The position numbers and the translations under genes are program-made. Under the pieces are notes generated by a model. It did not search any database. It saw nothing but the letters and a program-made list of their open reading frames with translations, and was not told the DNA's origin. A stretch of 64,000 nucleotides of DNA from assembly GCA_036768485.1 (NCBI GenBank), contig JAVLUZ010000596.1, forward strand, positions 366,277 through 430,276, given 5' to 3'. Shown here one piece after another: positions 8,655 to 21,000 of the stretch (its first letter is position 1; every line of letters begins with the position of its first letter). This DNA is from Mermis nigrescens (Eukaryota; Nematoda; Enoplea; Mermithida; Mermithidae).

Positions 8655-11620
8655 CGATTTTTTGTTGTTTCTGAGGTATATAGCAATACAAAAGCACCAC
8701 ATGTATGAAAGACTAATGACATGTTTTATTAGCTGGAAAATATGCTGAGCCTTGCGATTGTTAAGACACAATTTCTGAGAAGTTCGACCTTCGGTCTGCA
8801 ACTTCAAAAGTTGAGACCATTTTCAAAATTTGATATATGGGATTTATTGAGACGATAAAAACAACGACGTCGTTCGTTTCGCTCAAAACGTATAATTGCA
8901 GGAGATATTGGCCTGTAAACTTGCGTTTTTTTGCAGTTTTTGCAAAAGAGTGATACATAAATGTGAATATTTCCTGTGCTCACAATTGTAAGGATCAGAT
9001 AACGAGACAGCGTAAATCTTACTTAATGGATTTTCTTTCCTCTGATATGTGATGCTTAACTCAAAACTGTGAACGTTGCGTTTTATTGTAATTCTTACAC
9101 AACACTTGTGTCATGCATCCTACACAAATCAAATTTTCCCATTTCTTGTCAACAGTATCCTAAGTACTTGCCAGTGGGGGTTAAAATCTTCTTACTTCGT
9201 GACCCTAGCATGCATACATAAGCCTGCATAATTTTATCCCGAGTCTCGTACCACAAAGTGAAGCAGGTACTTTAAAGTATAGACATTTTCTTCTAGATGC
9301 CTATAATTTGCTGAAAAAGTACGAACTTGTATGTTAACTATAAACAGGCTCACTGTAGGTCTTAATCTCATATTATAGCGTTTGTTGGAGACATTCAATT
9401 AGTGTTAATAAGCAAACTTTTGAAATCACTTCTGCACCGGTTCTTGAGTTGCAACAATAGAGTTCCGCTGCATATCTTGCTTACGTTGAGCTCTTTAAAA
9501 AAATTGCTTATTTTTTATCCTAACTCAGCAACTATTCGTTCCTTGAACCTAAAATTTTTTAAGCATTTAGAAGCTGCTTGTTTATACAAATCAGCCGAAT
9601 TTCATTCTAAATTTCACGACGAATTGCACATGATGCAGTGCAGTAAAGCGTAGGCTATTTGCCCTTGCTAGGAAAATGTTGACTTGTGCGAACTGAATAC
9701 TGTTTTACTGTAAGCGGAACTATTGTAGATAGCAAACTTATATTTTAGCAAGTGCAATAGAGTAGCTTTTCGATGTTGATCGATAAATTTCTGAATCGTT
9801 TTCTACACTAGCTCTTGAGTCAAATTTTAGCATTTGAATGTTTGCATTGATTTGTGCACAAAAAACTTCTGTTTTTGCCCTGGTACAGCAAATGCTTATT
9901 CCCTAACCTGACATGTTCTGAGTCTGGCCCTAACTTTTCACTCAAACCTGAAAAATATAATAATTTGTAAAGTATACAGGCCATTTGTAATCCATATGTG
10001 CGGTCTATTCATAAAATAATGTAGACTGAATTATTTTACTAGGCGAACGCACACAGACAGAGTTAGCTCTAATTTAAGATTGTAAGAAAGGTGTTTCGGT
10101 GTGAATCAGCATAACGCTGATACATATTCTACTCTGGTTCTCGAATTCAATTGAATAAATTACATTTGATTGCATTCATTGATTTATTGACCCTTGGCTC
10201 AAAAAGTGCTGATCTGAAAATTTTCTGACTTTACTACTTTGCATCTTTAAATATTTTATCTGATATGTGTTTTGAGTCTGATATATGACCAGCCATGTAT
10301 GCACAAGTAGCATTTGCAGCAAACCCTCAAGAGCTTAATGAGCAATTAGCTGGTTGAATATCATGCTGCTTTCGTATCATAACAAGACCTCACTTAAATA
10401 TTTCAACGGCCACTTAAATTTTCAATGTGAAGCATACATGATGTTGAAAGCTAATTTAGGAGCCAAAGAGTTTTTCATGCATGTCGTGTAGGAAAACAAG
10501 CATTTTCTAAAACTATGTCTACTCTATTGCACTTGCTAAAATATAAGTTTAGTATCTACAATAAGACCGCTTACAGTAAAACAATTTTCAGTTCGTACAA
10601 GTGGACAAAATGTTCATACTCCTAGCATGTGCAAATGGCCAACGGTTTCCTGCACCTTGTGCGATTTGTAATGAAAGATTCAGAATGAAATTCAGCAAGT
10701 TTGTGTAAAAAGCATCTGCCAAATGCTTTTAAAAATTTCAGGTTCGCCGAGGAACGAATACTTGCTGAGTTAGGACTAAAAATTAGCAATTTATATCAAA
10801 GAGTTCAACGCAAGCAATATAGCAGCGGGACACTGTTTGCAATTTATCTCAAGAATCAGTATAGAATTGGTTCCAAAAATCCTGTGCTGTCTCCTACAAA
10901 CGCTATTAGGCTCACAATAAGCTTGCTTATGGATCAAATACGCGTTCGCACTTTTTCTACAAATTATAGTGCATCTATAAGAAAATATTTAGAGTTTAAC
11001 GTACCTGGTCACTTTGTGGTACGAGATTCGGGATAAAATTTTGTAGGCTTATGTATGCATGCTAGAGCCACGAAATGAGAAAATTTTAGGCCCCGCCTGC
11101 AAGTACTTAGGATACTATGGATAAGCAATGAGAAAATTTGTATGGGAGGCATGACACAAATGTTGTGGGAGAATTACAATAGAACACAAAATTTATAGTT
11201 TTGAGTAAAACATTACATATCAGGGGAAAGAAAATCTATTATGTAAAATTTATGCCGAGTTTCGCTATCTGATCATTAAAATTGCGAGCACAGGAAATAT
11301 TAACATTTATGTATCACTGTTTTGCAAAAACTGCAAAAAACCGTAAGTTTACAGGCCGATATCTGCTAATTTTGCATTTTGAGCGAAACGGACGACGTCG
11401 TTGTGTTTGTCTCCTCAAGAAACTCCATATATGAAATTTTGAGGGTATCTTAATTTTTGAAGTTGCAGACCCTCAATGGACGCAAGGTTAATTTTGTCAG
11501 ACATTGTGTCAGTATTCAGGAGTTCAAAAAGTATAAATATAAAACTAATGACGTTTTAAATTGAAATCAGCATATATTGCTGCTTATACATATACTTTTC
11601 TCGCAGTAAAAAATAGGAAG
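8655..11620. mobile_element. Giant inverted repeat (foldback element), arms about 1.1 kb
   Basis: Left arm about 8655-9765 and right arm about 10515-11620 are reverse complements at moderate divergence. Matching pairs include ATACATAAATGTGAATATTT with its complement near 11305, the ACGACGTCGTT segment (8870 and 11395), CCTAAGTACTTG with CAAGTACTTAGG (9162 and 11100), and GCAAGTGCAATAGAGTAG with its complement near 10530. The loop (9766-10514) is unrecognised. Short open frames inside (83 and 111 codons) resemble nothing. Consistent with a foldback-type transposon or a large inverted duplication. Confidence 0.8.
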
Positions 11621-11925
11621 TTGCTATTTGTAGTTGTAATAAAGTCTGCGGTGTAGTCCCCACCCCAACATTGCCACCAGTCCAAACACTGCCAACGCGA
11701 CTCCTAACATTGCCACCGTGATTTCCATCCAATATTGCCTCAACCAGTCTGAGCTTATACCGAATAGAACGGGCGTTGGGGGAGGGAGGGGTGGTGTAAA
11801 AACCTCAAAATTCGATTCCCCTCCCTGAATCCGGCAGCCCTACTAAAATTGCATTTGGCGTTTTTGACTACTTTCGCCCAACCAGATCGCCTTCTAGAAT
11901 TCAGTTGCTGCCCATTTATGTACTA

Positions 11926-12100
11926 GAGTCTATTTCAAACAAGTTTGGGCATAAATTTTAAAAACTGTGTCCGACAATAAGCCGACAGAATGCGATTATA
12001 GCATTGATTTGATTATTATAATCGTAATCCATCGGCTTACTTTCGAAAAAATTCTTAAAATTTATGGCTACAAGTACATAACTAAAGTATGTCATTTAGA
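11926..12100. mobile_element. TA-type MITE, AGTCTATTTCA ends
   Basis: TAGAGTCTATTTCAAACAAG..GGGCATAAATTTTAAAAACT at the left mirrors AAAATTCTTAAAATTTATGG..ACATAACT at the right. Same family as 13388-13556, 43003-43170 and 50505-50654. Confidence 0.6.
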
Positions 12101-12204
12101 AACATTATACATTATACATATATCACTTCCTTAGACATTAACGTATATATATATATGGTGTCGCCCCGCCAGGGTGGGGTTTAAGCTAGAATTTGTGGTG
12201 TGGT

Positions 12205-12449
12205 CGAGGGCATAGGTGGACAGCACCTGAATTCTGGGGGTAAAAGATTTTTTAAAAGTCAAAGAATGATCTTTAAAAGGGTGATATGGCAAAAAAACAC
12301 CATTTTCAAACGTTTCTTATCAGGCACTATCCATTGGCATCGAAAAATTGCAAATTAACAAAAAAATTCAAAAATTGAATTTGGGGGAGGCCTTTCGGTT
12401 TCTGGGCTTGGGGTATTTGGCCTTATGAGGGAGGTGCATACCCCCCAAA
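12205..12449 (-). repeat. Dispersed repeat, family A, copy 2, split by a hAT insertion
   Basis: Reverse-oriented copy (GTTTCTTATC..CACTATCCATTGGCATCG). Its final part resumes at 13106-13140 (ACCCCCTTCGATGCCCATGTG) on the far side of the hAT element at 12450-13097. Confidence 0.8.
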
Positions 12450-13097
12450 CAGTGGCCGATCTAGGATTTTCTTAAGGGGGGGGGCGGTACCCAAACTTTT
12501 TCAAAAACCGCCAAGAATAGGTCAAAAAATCGCTCTTAACGCGCAAAATAGCGTTTTTTACGCTTTTTATACGGCCTACTTTCATCTAGAATCGCTTTTG
12601 ACGCGATATTTTTATCGGAAAAATTTGAAATTTTTGACAATTTTGTGCGGAAAAATCATTAAATTTCTATGACTTTAGCTAAAATCCGGCTCGGAGCGCC
12701 GAAAAATTTGCGAAATTTCGACTAAAAGACATTTAGAAGCTTGATTTACCGCGCGATTTTCTGCATTTATAGCATCTGACGCCGACCTTTAGAAATTTAT
12801 TCAAAAGTCTTGCTCAAAAATAGAAGAAATCATGCTAAAATATCTATTTATGCCCTTCAAATTGTTTTAAAAGCTATTTTATGAGCAAAAAAAATGGCTT
12901 GCAGACTGCAAATAAAGTAGATAAATGTCATTAATAGGTCTAAACCAGCGCGAAGCGCCGGAAAATTTCGAGAAATTATGATCATTGACGGTCAAAAATC
13001 ATCGCAAATTACATGCCCTTTCTCTATCTCGCCAAATGTTTTTGGCCGATGGGGGGAGCGGCCGCCCCCTTCCCCGCCCCCCTTAAATCCGCCAATG
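12450..13097. mobile_element. hAT-type non-autonomous transposon, 648 bp, perfect 8-bp target duplication
   Basis: Begins CAGTGGCCGATCTAGG and ends CTTAAATCCGCCAATG. Flanked by CCCCCAAA at 12442-12449 and 13098-13105. The interior is AT-rich, with GCGC hairpins at about 12686 and 12948. Related copies lie at 49174-49785 and 57122-57735. It has no transposase frame, so it would depend on a hAT enzyme in trans. Confidence 0.9.
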
Positions 13098-13186
13098 CCC
13101 CCAAAAACCCCCTTCGATGCCCATGTGTGCTTCTGACCCCTCGCTATAAGCATATGCTGTCTTTAGCAAATTCTTTTGGGCATGAG

Positions 13187-13393
13187 ACTATAGTCCGTTT
13201 CATTCAGCTTTGAGGCTTTTAAAAAAACTTTAAAATGACTACAAAAGTTGGGGTAAATATGATATTCTGCAGTATATTGAGTCATATAAATATATATGCC
13301 ATTGTTAAGCCACATTACTGCATGAAAATTTAAAAACACTTTGGTAGCCGGATTCTCGCGTAAAAATTCAAAAGATAACCGCGAAGCTATATC
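13187..13393. mobile_element. TA-type MITE, same family as 42134-42361
   Basis: Opens CTATAGTCCGTTTCATTCAG and ends GCGAAGCTATATCTGTTTCA. The interior AAGCCACATTACTGCATGAA matches the interior of 42134-42361. Confidence 0.7.
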
Positions 13394-13556
13394 TGTTTCA
13401 CACAAGTTCGATTATAAATTTTAAAACTATCTCCGACGACAAGCTGACAGATTGCGATTAGAATATTTATCAGATATATAACTATCGTAACCCACAGCTT
13501 ACTGTCGAAGAAAATTCTCAGAATTTATGCACGAAGTTATGTTAAACAGACTATAA
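13388..13556. mobile_element. TA-type MITE, joined end to end with the preceding one
   Basis: Opens ATATCTGTTTCACACAAG and ends GAAGTTATGTTAAACAGAC; long imperfect inverted ends (AAATTTTAAAACTATCTCCG / GAAAATTCTCAGAATTTATG). The two MITEs share the junction sequence. Confidence 0.6.
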
Positions 13557-13679
13557 ATGAAACAGATTATAGAGTGGCACGGGTTGTACTCGCGATGGCA
13601 TGATGGGACTGGTGGCAATGTTACGACGGCACGGTGAAATCTTAGGTCAGTGGCAGTCGTGGTAAATGGTAAGTTCTTC

Positions 13680-14224
13680 ATAGCACGAAACTACTCAATT
13701 TAGTGCGGACGCCTATATTAGAAATTTTTCAACCCCCCCTCTATTTGACTGACATAAGGCGGATTAAAAAAATGTTTTGTTACCCCAATATTTAAACTTT
13801 ACATCTCCAGATCTAAATTTTAAGCGCTAGAATTAACTCTGTACCGACTTTATACAAAAGCGATCAAATTCAATAATAGCCCTTTAAAATCAGAACTTAT
13901 CTATCAGAAAGATTTTTTTCCGACTCATGCCATAAAGAAGACGAAAACGTGACCAAAAGTACTTTTCATCCTTAAAATTTTACATTCCTTACACTCCTAC
14001 TGAAGAACTAATGCGAAATTAAAAAAAACAAAAAGAGTTCTTAGAGAATTTTATTTTCTACGAATCTATGCCATTAAATTTTAAGAGGCATTTACACTGG
14101 TTTGTGTCCGGGCTGCGAAATAAAAATTATCAAAAGTCGCTATATGTTAAATCGTTGCGCAAAAACTTTTCACGTTCTTTACAAACTCAGTATTGAGTAT
14201 TAAAAGAACAAAAACACCCCAGCG
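13680..14224. other. Intergenic, possibly part of a truncated composite repeat
   Basis: AT-rich; several scattered TTTACA motifs. It adjoins the recognisable terminus at 14225-14345 and may be the degenerate body of the same element, but I cannot align it with confidence. Confidence 0.3.
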
Positions 14225-14345
14225 AATTTTTTATTATTTATCCTTTAGAAGGCCGCACCGCCGTTTTAACTGTAATGGGAGACATTTTTTAGGGGTACCC
14301 AAAAGGTAATTTTAGGTACACGCTACCTATGATGCCATTTGTCAT
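14225..14345 (-). repeat. Terminal fragment of the composite repeat
   Basis: Reverse-oriented end matching 17418-17520 and the right end of 35147-41305: ACACGCTACCTATGATG, AGGGGTACCC, ACTGTAATGGGAG and GGCCGCACCG occur in the same order. Confidence 0.6.
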
Positions 14346-14681
14346 TTTCACAAAATATACTCGTGCGCAAGTTTTAGTTTTCCACTTTTGCAACTCTAAA
14401 GCTTCAACTTATTCGTTTATGTAGTCTGGGCAGAATGTTTATTGTTTAATAAGCGGCTATTTATCGTTGTCTTCTACAAAAATAGCAGAGTTAGACTACC
14501 TAACTATTTACATTGTTAATGGCCTGGGCGTGGTTAAATTTTTTTGACTACTCGATTACGCAAACTTCAAACGCTAACAAAGATTAAAAATCAAATTTTA
14601 AACCATTGGCTTATCTCGCGATGTTTTACTAATGCCGTCAGTCCCCGATTTGTCCTTATTCATAATCGCCATTTCGTAGTT
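14346..14681 (+). other. Upstream region of the P450 gene
   Basis: AT-rich; contains the alternative in-frame ATG at 14544. I see no clear TATA box or initiator. Confidence 0.4.
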
Positions 14682-15033
14682 ATGATAGCAGGCATCATGC
14701 TTTATTTATTGGTAATATTTATGATCGTAATTTTCGCCTATTCGATTTTTTGGTATGCGTCGATACCGAAAAATTTGCCTCCAGGACCAGCTGGATTCCC
14801 CGTAGTAGGAAGTCTACTAAGCTTGAAAATAGGCTCTGACGACGTGACTGTTCTCGAAAAATGGGCCAAGATTTACGGACCTCTGTACAAGTTTTATATG
14901 GGTCGCAAGCTGGTAGTTGTTCTGGCCAATTATGACGTTATCGAGCAGAGCCTCATAAAACAAGGAGACATCTTTAGCGGTCGCCCAAATTTCAGTGCAT
15001 TGTACACAGACAAATTTTACAATCAAAGAACTG
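14682..15033 (+). CDS. P450 exon 1: membrane anchor and proline hinge
   Basis: Starts at MIAGIMLYLL; contains LPPGPAGFPVVGSLLSLK, EKWAKIYGPLYKFYMGRK and GDIFSGRPNF. Ends in a phase-1 donor, ACTG|GTAAGC. The upstream in-frame ATG at 14544 is an alternative start. Confidence 0.9.
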
Positions 15034-18000
15034 GTAAGCATAATTCATTGCCAATGGAGATTGGACCTATTTATCGTCAATGTCAAACTTGCAGTTTTCG
15101 TTGAGTACTGATCAATTTGGTGAACGTTTGCTCTTTTATTTTTAGAATTCTTCACTACTCAAATTGAAGCTACACTAATTTAGATTAAGTCTGTTTAATT
15201 ATGCATGTATAGTAAACAATAGAATTTCAGTATCTAAACGTTTTTAAATGATATGCGTAAATGTTAAAAATATATTTGATCTTATGATGTTGGTGAGATA
15301 AAGGATAACTACGTACGACGAGTACTTTGCAATGATTTTTGGCCACAAACCATCTTAATTTCTCCAATTCTTCCGGCGCTTCGCGCCGGATATTTCCATT
15401 TATTACATTTATTAATTTTATTGGCGGTCTAAATGCCATTTTTTGTAGTTTTTATATTTTTTAGCATGACTTTTAAAAACTTTTTTGATTTGCGTTAAAT
15501 ACCTCAATACAATAGGCTATGCTCCAAATGAACAAATACAGGCACGAAGTAATTCAATAAGCTCTAAATGGCTTTCCGTCTGAATTTCACTAATTTTCCG
15601 TCGCTTTAAGCCTGGTTTTAGCTGATGTAAAAAAATTCAAGAATTTCCCACAAGATTGCTTAAAATTGCGAAAGTTTTTGTAAGAAATTTTGCATCAGAA
15701 ATCGTTTTGACTAAAATAAACAATCTAAAACGGTGAAAATCACTGCTCTGCACGTGAGGGTATTGAAAGTGTTTTTGACTGTTTTGGAAAAAGTTGGCTT
15801 ACCGCAACCCCTCATCTTACGTTAATCCAGTATCCGCCACTGACATTGGATATTGTGAATCTTGCAATTCTATCAAAGCCAAACTCGATAGACTTTTCAA
15901 AAGCAGCAGAAGGTTCTTCTGTAAAATACGAGTAGGTACATACTCGTATGTACGGGGGCGTACGCAGGATTTTTTAAGGTGGGTGATCCAAAATTGGTGA
16001 TACTATATTTCAGGATATGTCCGCCGGGGCACAAAATGAAGTGCATTTTCTGACGTTTCCGAACATGCTTTATACATTAAGCTCATTAAATTCAAACTTT
16101 TCGAACAAAAATTATTTTCTCTTGATAGGCTATGAAAAATGAATGGCGTGTGTTTGGCCACTCTCAATACAAAATTATAAAAAATAATGATCCTACGGCG
16201 CAATTTTGAGATTTTTCGATGAAAAGATGCCAAGTTCTATTATTTTCCGTGCATTATCTTACCTACCCAAAATTATTTTTGGGCTAAGAGAGGGCGGCCG
16301 CCCTACCCCTGCATATGCCTAGGTATGTGTGTACGTGTTCTATGAAGAAAACAAATTTTCAGATCGAATATAAATTTCAAGCGCTTGTTGTTAATGATTA
16401 AGGCTGATAAAAAACTGAATATTCCTTATACATTTCGAAGGTTTTTTGCTGACCGACGGTGACATGTGGAGGGAGCAACGTCGCTTTGCGTTGAGCACTC
16501 TGCGAGATAGAGGCATGGGAAAATCAAGTTTGCAACAGTGTATTGCTGAAACGGCGGAACTTTTGCTCCACGAGATAGAAACGGCAGCAAGCGCACAACA
16601 TGGTACGAAGAATATGATCCTTTTCATTTACAAGCGCCCTACCTTAGCTGCAGAAATTTTACACTTTGACGAAGGATTAAATGTATCTGTTTCGAGAAGA
16701 TTACTGACCCTTACGGACTACGTAACCACCTATTGTCTGTGGAGGTCTGACACATGGAGTGGGTAGGGATATCCCCAAAATCTGAAAAGCCCGTATAGAA
16801 TCCGGCAGTCTTGCCTAGAATTAGGTCGCTGCCTATGTATGGATTAGATCCCAGAATCAAAAAGACATTCCGCTGACAGCAGAATTAAATTATTAGAATT
16901 TTTTTGTTTTTTTAGCGATTTTGGATGCCATTGACGTCAAAATGTCTAAAAATATTTTTTTCATACTACCATCAACTTTTTGACACTTTTTGTTCTTTGA
17001 ACGTTTTCGATCCTCCAAGACCCTTGAATTATGAGAGGTACTGCCCAACTGTGTACGATACCCCTTAAATTTTCTTTCGTTTTCACTTTTTTGTTTTTTC
17101 ATACCGATGGACTGAGGAAAGTCTTTTTCACTCGACCATCGCTTTCATGGCCATTTCGTTAACTCTCTGAATCCAATACATCTACATTATTGAGATCAAA
17201 ATTATTTCAAAATTGTTGTAAAATCCACGCAAATCTGCATCTACTTGACTTATCATGAAATAGATATTATTTTGCATTAGATAAAAACCCCTAACATTTT
17301 CGTTTTAACATTTCGAAAGTGTATTCATATATAAGGCTTTACTTTTTTGACATCTTATTTGCAGTCAGAAAAATTCTGTTGATCTCGACTTACCTTAATC
17401 TTGATTATTATTGATTAATCATAGGTAGCGCGTTAGCGCGTACCTATAATATACTTGGGTACCCCTAACACCTGTGCACCCCCTACAGCTATAACGGGGC
17501 ACTTCTGGAAGGTGCGCTTTTTTTAAAAGAAAGATAATAAAAAAATTCGCTGCCCATATTTTCTTGTTTTTCTTGAAACTCAAAAATGACTGTGTAAAGA
17601 AGGTGTAAAGTTTTTGTGTAACGTTATAACATAGGACAAATTTTGGGACCTTTTTACTGCGGCATGTGGGCAACTGAGTATTGATGACTCGATCAACTAA
17701 ACAGCATAGGATAATAGAGGGATGAATTCTACAGATGGCACTTTTTTTGTTTTTTGAAATTCGCATTAGTTATCGAATGGCAGTGTAAAGAGTGCGAAAA
17801 TCTGGGGGTGAAAAAGCACTTTTTGGTCGAGTTTTCAACCTGCTTATGGCTGATACTAACTCCGGTTAATGAGTTTTTGAAATGTTTTCTGACAGAAATG
17901 TAGAGCTGATCAAGGGCTACATTCTGCATATAAGCAAAGTCTTCTACGCTCTATGGTGAGTTAGATCCTGGGGTTTAAAGTTTACACTCTAGTGGATAAT

Positions 18001-21000
18001 GTAAAAAACGGATTTCAACTAAGATTTCTCTGCCAAATTTTTCTGCTTATGAGTCAGGGTAAATTAAATAAGCAGTAATAAAGTGCCTCTCATGGGCTAC
18101 ACATCGCAGCAAACCGCATTTAAAAAAACGCAATATTGAATTATTTATGGGGGTGTAAAGTTCGAAATCTGAGGTAAAAAATGGGCAAAAAAACACGTTT
18201 TTTCCGAATTTTGATTAATAAATCATACCAAATAATTTTTGCAAGAGAATTTTGGCACACAGGAATGTACTACGATTTAAAAGCTACAAATTGTACCAAA
18301 CCGAATTTCTTTAAACTCAATGGGGAGTTCGGTACGGAATTTTAAAGTTTACAGTGTTCTAAATGATGGAAAATACGTTTTTGTTGCGTTTTTTGTTCGC
18401 CACTTTCTCCGTCCAGAAGTCGGGATAAGTCCAATAGAATAAAAATAAAGTGCTTTATATCGGGTGCATGTCAAAGCAAATTGTCTATACATTAATATTT
18501 AGCGAGTGTAAAGTCAAAAATTTGGTGTTTAAAATGCGTTTCTGTCTTGTTTTTTCTGCCTGCTTCTCCGGTTATGAGTCAGGGGAACGATTATCAAGTC
18601 TAGAAATGGACCAGGAACCAAATTTGATATGCCAGTCTGGCGCATATGTTTATACTCGACAGTGTTTTATAGTGGTTTACACCTATTGTTAGTTTGCCCA
18701 TAGAACATTATGGAGACTTAATTTTTTCATAAATATTAATCGTAATATCGGAACAATATCAAAATTACGAATCTGACCAAAATCTTCTTTACACTGGGTG
18801 TTTACATGAAGTTTACACTACATATGTATTTATCTTCGTTTTTGAGCATTCCAGAAAGCTAATTTTTTCCTGGAGTCTAGAAATTTTCAAAGAATCAAAT
18901 GTGAGACGTCACGTAGGTGCGTTTGTTTACATCCAACAGTGATGTAAAGTAGTTTACACTCATTGTTTATTTGTCCTCAGACCATTGTAGACATGCAATT
19001 TTTTCATAAATGTTGATAATAATATCCGAGTAATATCAGATTTACAAATCGGAATAAAATCCTCTTTACACTAGGCGGTCGTGTAAAGGTTACACTGCTA
19101 ATTAATCTTCGTTCTAGAGCTTTGCGAAAACCTGAATTTTTTGCCGAAATCTGAAAATTTACATGGAATCAAATAAGGGACGTCAGCTGAGCGCGTTTGT
19201 TTACACTCAAGAGTGATGTAAAGTGGTTTATCTTCGTTCTAGAGCTTTGCAAAAACCTAAATTTTTTGCCGAAATCTGAAAATTTACATGGAATCAAATA
19301 AGGGACGTCAGCTGGGCGCGTTTGTTTACACTCAACAGTGATGTAAAGTGGTTTACATCTGTGTCTATTTGTCATTAAACCGTTATGGAGACGTAATTTT
19401 TTCATGAATGTTGATCGTAATATCCGAGTAATATCGAATTTACAAATCCGACTAAAATCTTCTTTACACTCGTTGCTAGTGTAAAGTTTACACTATATAA
19501 TAAGCTTCATTCTAGAGCCTCACGGTAACTTATTTTTTCTCTAAAGTCGTAAAATATATATGGAAACAGATGTGATACGTCTGCTAGGGGCGCATGAAGA
19601 GTAGTGTAAAGTGATTAACACCTAATGTTAATTTGTTCTTAGAACATTATAGAAATTTCATTTCTTAATAAATGCTGATCGTTATATCAGAGCAATATCG
19701 AAATTATTAATCCCACTAAAATTCTTTACACTCTTGTGTAAAGTTTAAAATGTAAATTAAGTTGAGCTCTAGAAAGTTTTGGAAGCATATTTCTTTACAG
19801 GATGTTCTACGTAACATAAGAATTACTAATCAGAATGTTTGTTTCTTCTACAACTAGTAGCTTTGTAAAGTTTAAACCATTCAATTATTAGAAGAACCGC
19901 ACAGTAAATGAAATCTAGTATTGTATTTCCAAATCTTGCTAATTAAAAGTGGGGTACTAGCAAAGAAAAATGCTCCGATGGAACAAAAAAGGGAATATAC
20001 TTGGGATTGTGAATTATCAAGGATGTAAAAGGAGGGGACTAGGAAAAATCTCCCTATGTTATATGCCAAGAATCGCAAAATATGTAAAAAATCAGACTTT
20101 CTCTAAACAATGCCAAAAATCGAAGTATATTCTGCGGCCTTTGAAAAATGTTAAAGTTTAGTAAACAATTGCTGTAGACATGTGTAAAAGAGTATCTACA
20201 TAAGGTCTGTTGCACGTCAGCTTCCGTGTTTCCTACTGCTTTGAACCAACAATATCATCGATTGTCTTGAATGCATCGATATGTACTATTTCATTCAATT
20301 CGCTTAGCTACTGGATTGCTAATTCGCTGCTTTTTTCAATCAATTTTTTGGTAATTTGAATATTGCTTGCACTTTGACACTTAGAATGGCTGTATCTGCT
20401 AAGTGACATGCTTAGTAATAATGAAATACGAACAACTTAATTATGATTTGTTAACAGCATTTCACTTTCAGTCACATTATTAAGCAACTCAAAGTTGAAT
20501 GAAGTCTGCAAAAAGTTGCATTACGTAATATGCTTTTAAGATATTATGTCAATCAGAAAAAATTATTTTAAAATAATACGTTTTTTCAGAGACCGCAGAA
20601 TATACTTCGATTTTTTGCATTGTTTAGAGAAAGTCTGATTTTTACATATTTTGCGATTCTTGGCATATAACATAGGGAGATTTTTCCTAGTCCACTCCTT
20701 TTACATCCTCGATAATTCACAATCCCAAGTATATTCCCCTTTTTTGTTCCATCGGAGCATTTTTCTTTGCTAGTTACAATATTAATATTGATTGAAAGTT
20801 GCATATCTCACTCAGATGCATGATTATGATTATCGTGCGCATTATGAAGTACTTGACAATAAGAAGAATGCTTCAGTCGAAGTGTGTGAAGTATAAGAAG
20901 CAATAACCATCATGGAAAAACTGTATTATTGCGAAATTAAAGTTTTTTCTCAAGTACATAAAATGATTGTTTGGAATGAGTTCCAAAATATTTTTGCAAT

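Larger units (their letters stand above)
11650..13670. mobile_element. Degenerate array-tipped element 5, carrying nested insertions
   Basis: Left tip GGTGTAGTCCCC, then the word CATTGCCACC repeated imperfectly (11668-11745). The right side (13572-13670) carries it reversed, with GGACTGGTGGCAAT mirroring ATTGCCACCAGTCC. Same layout as the elements at 22809, 26091, 32043 and 45072. Inside lie an A-family repeat, a hAT element and TA-type MITEs. No convincing target duplication remains. Confidence 0.45.
17418..20777 (+). mobile_element. Composite non-autonomous repeat, copy 1 (about 3.4 kb), in P450 intron 2
   Basis: Starts ATCATAGGTAGCGCG with an adjoining near-palindrome (17422-17446), followed by a long stretch dense in GTGTAAAGTTTACAC-type palindromes arranged as about 275-bp units (from 18677, 18952 and 19350). 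It ends with a foldback segment (19950-20777). An inverted homologous copy lies at 35147-41305 with the same parts in reverse order. No transposase frame. Confidence 0.7.

Noticed and set aside
10701..11036. 111-codon open frame in the right arm of the giant inverted repeat
   Set aside because: Not preserved in the mirror arm as a coding frame and without recognisable motifs.
14544..14681. N-terminal 46-residue extension of the P450 from the upstream in-frame ATG
   Set aside because: It would bury the hydrophobic anchor behind a basic leader; microsomal P450s normally start at the anchor. Kept only as an alternative start.
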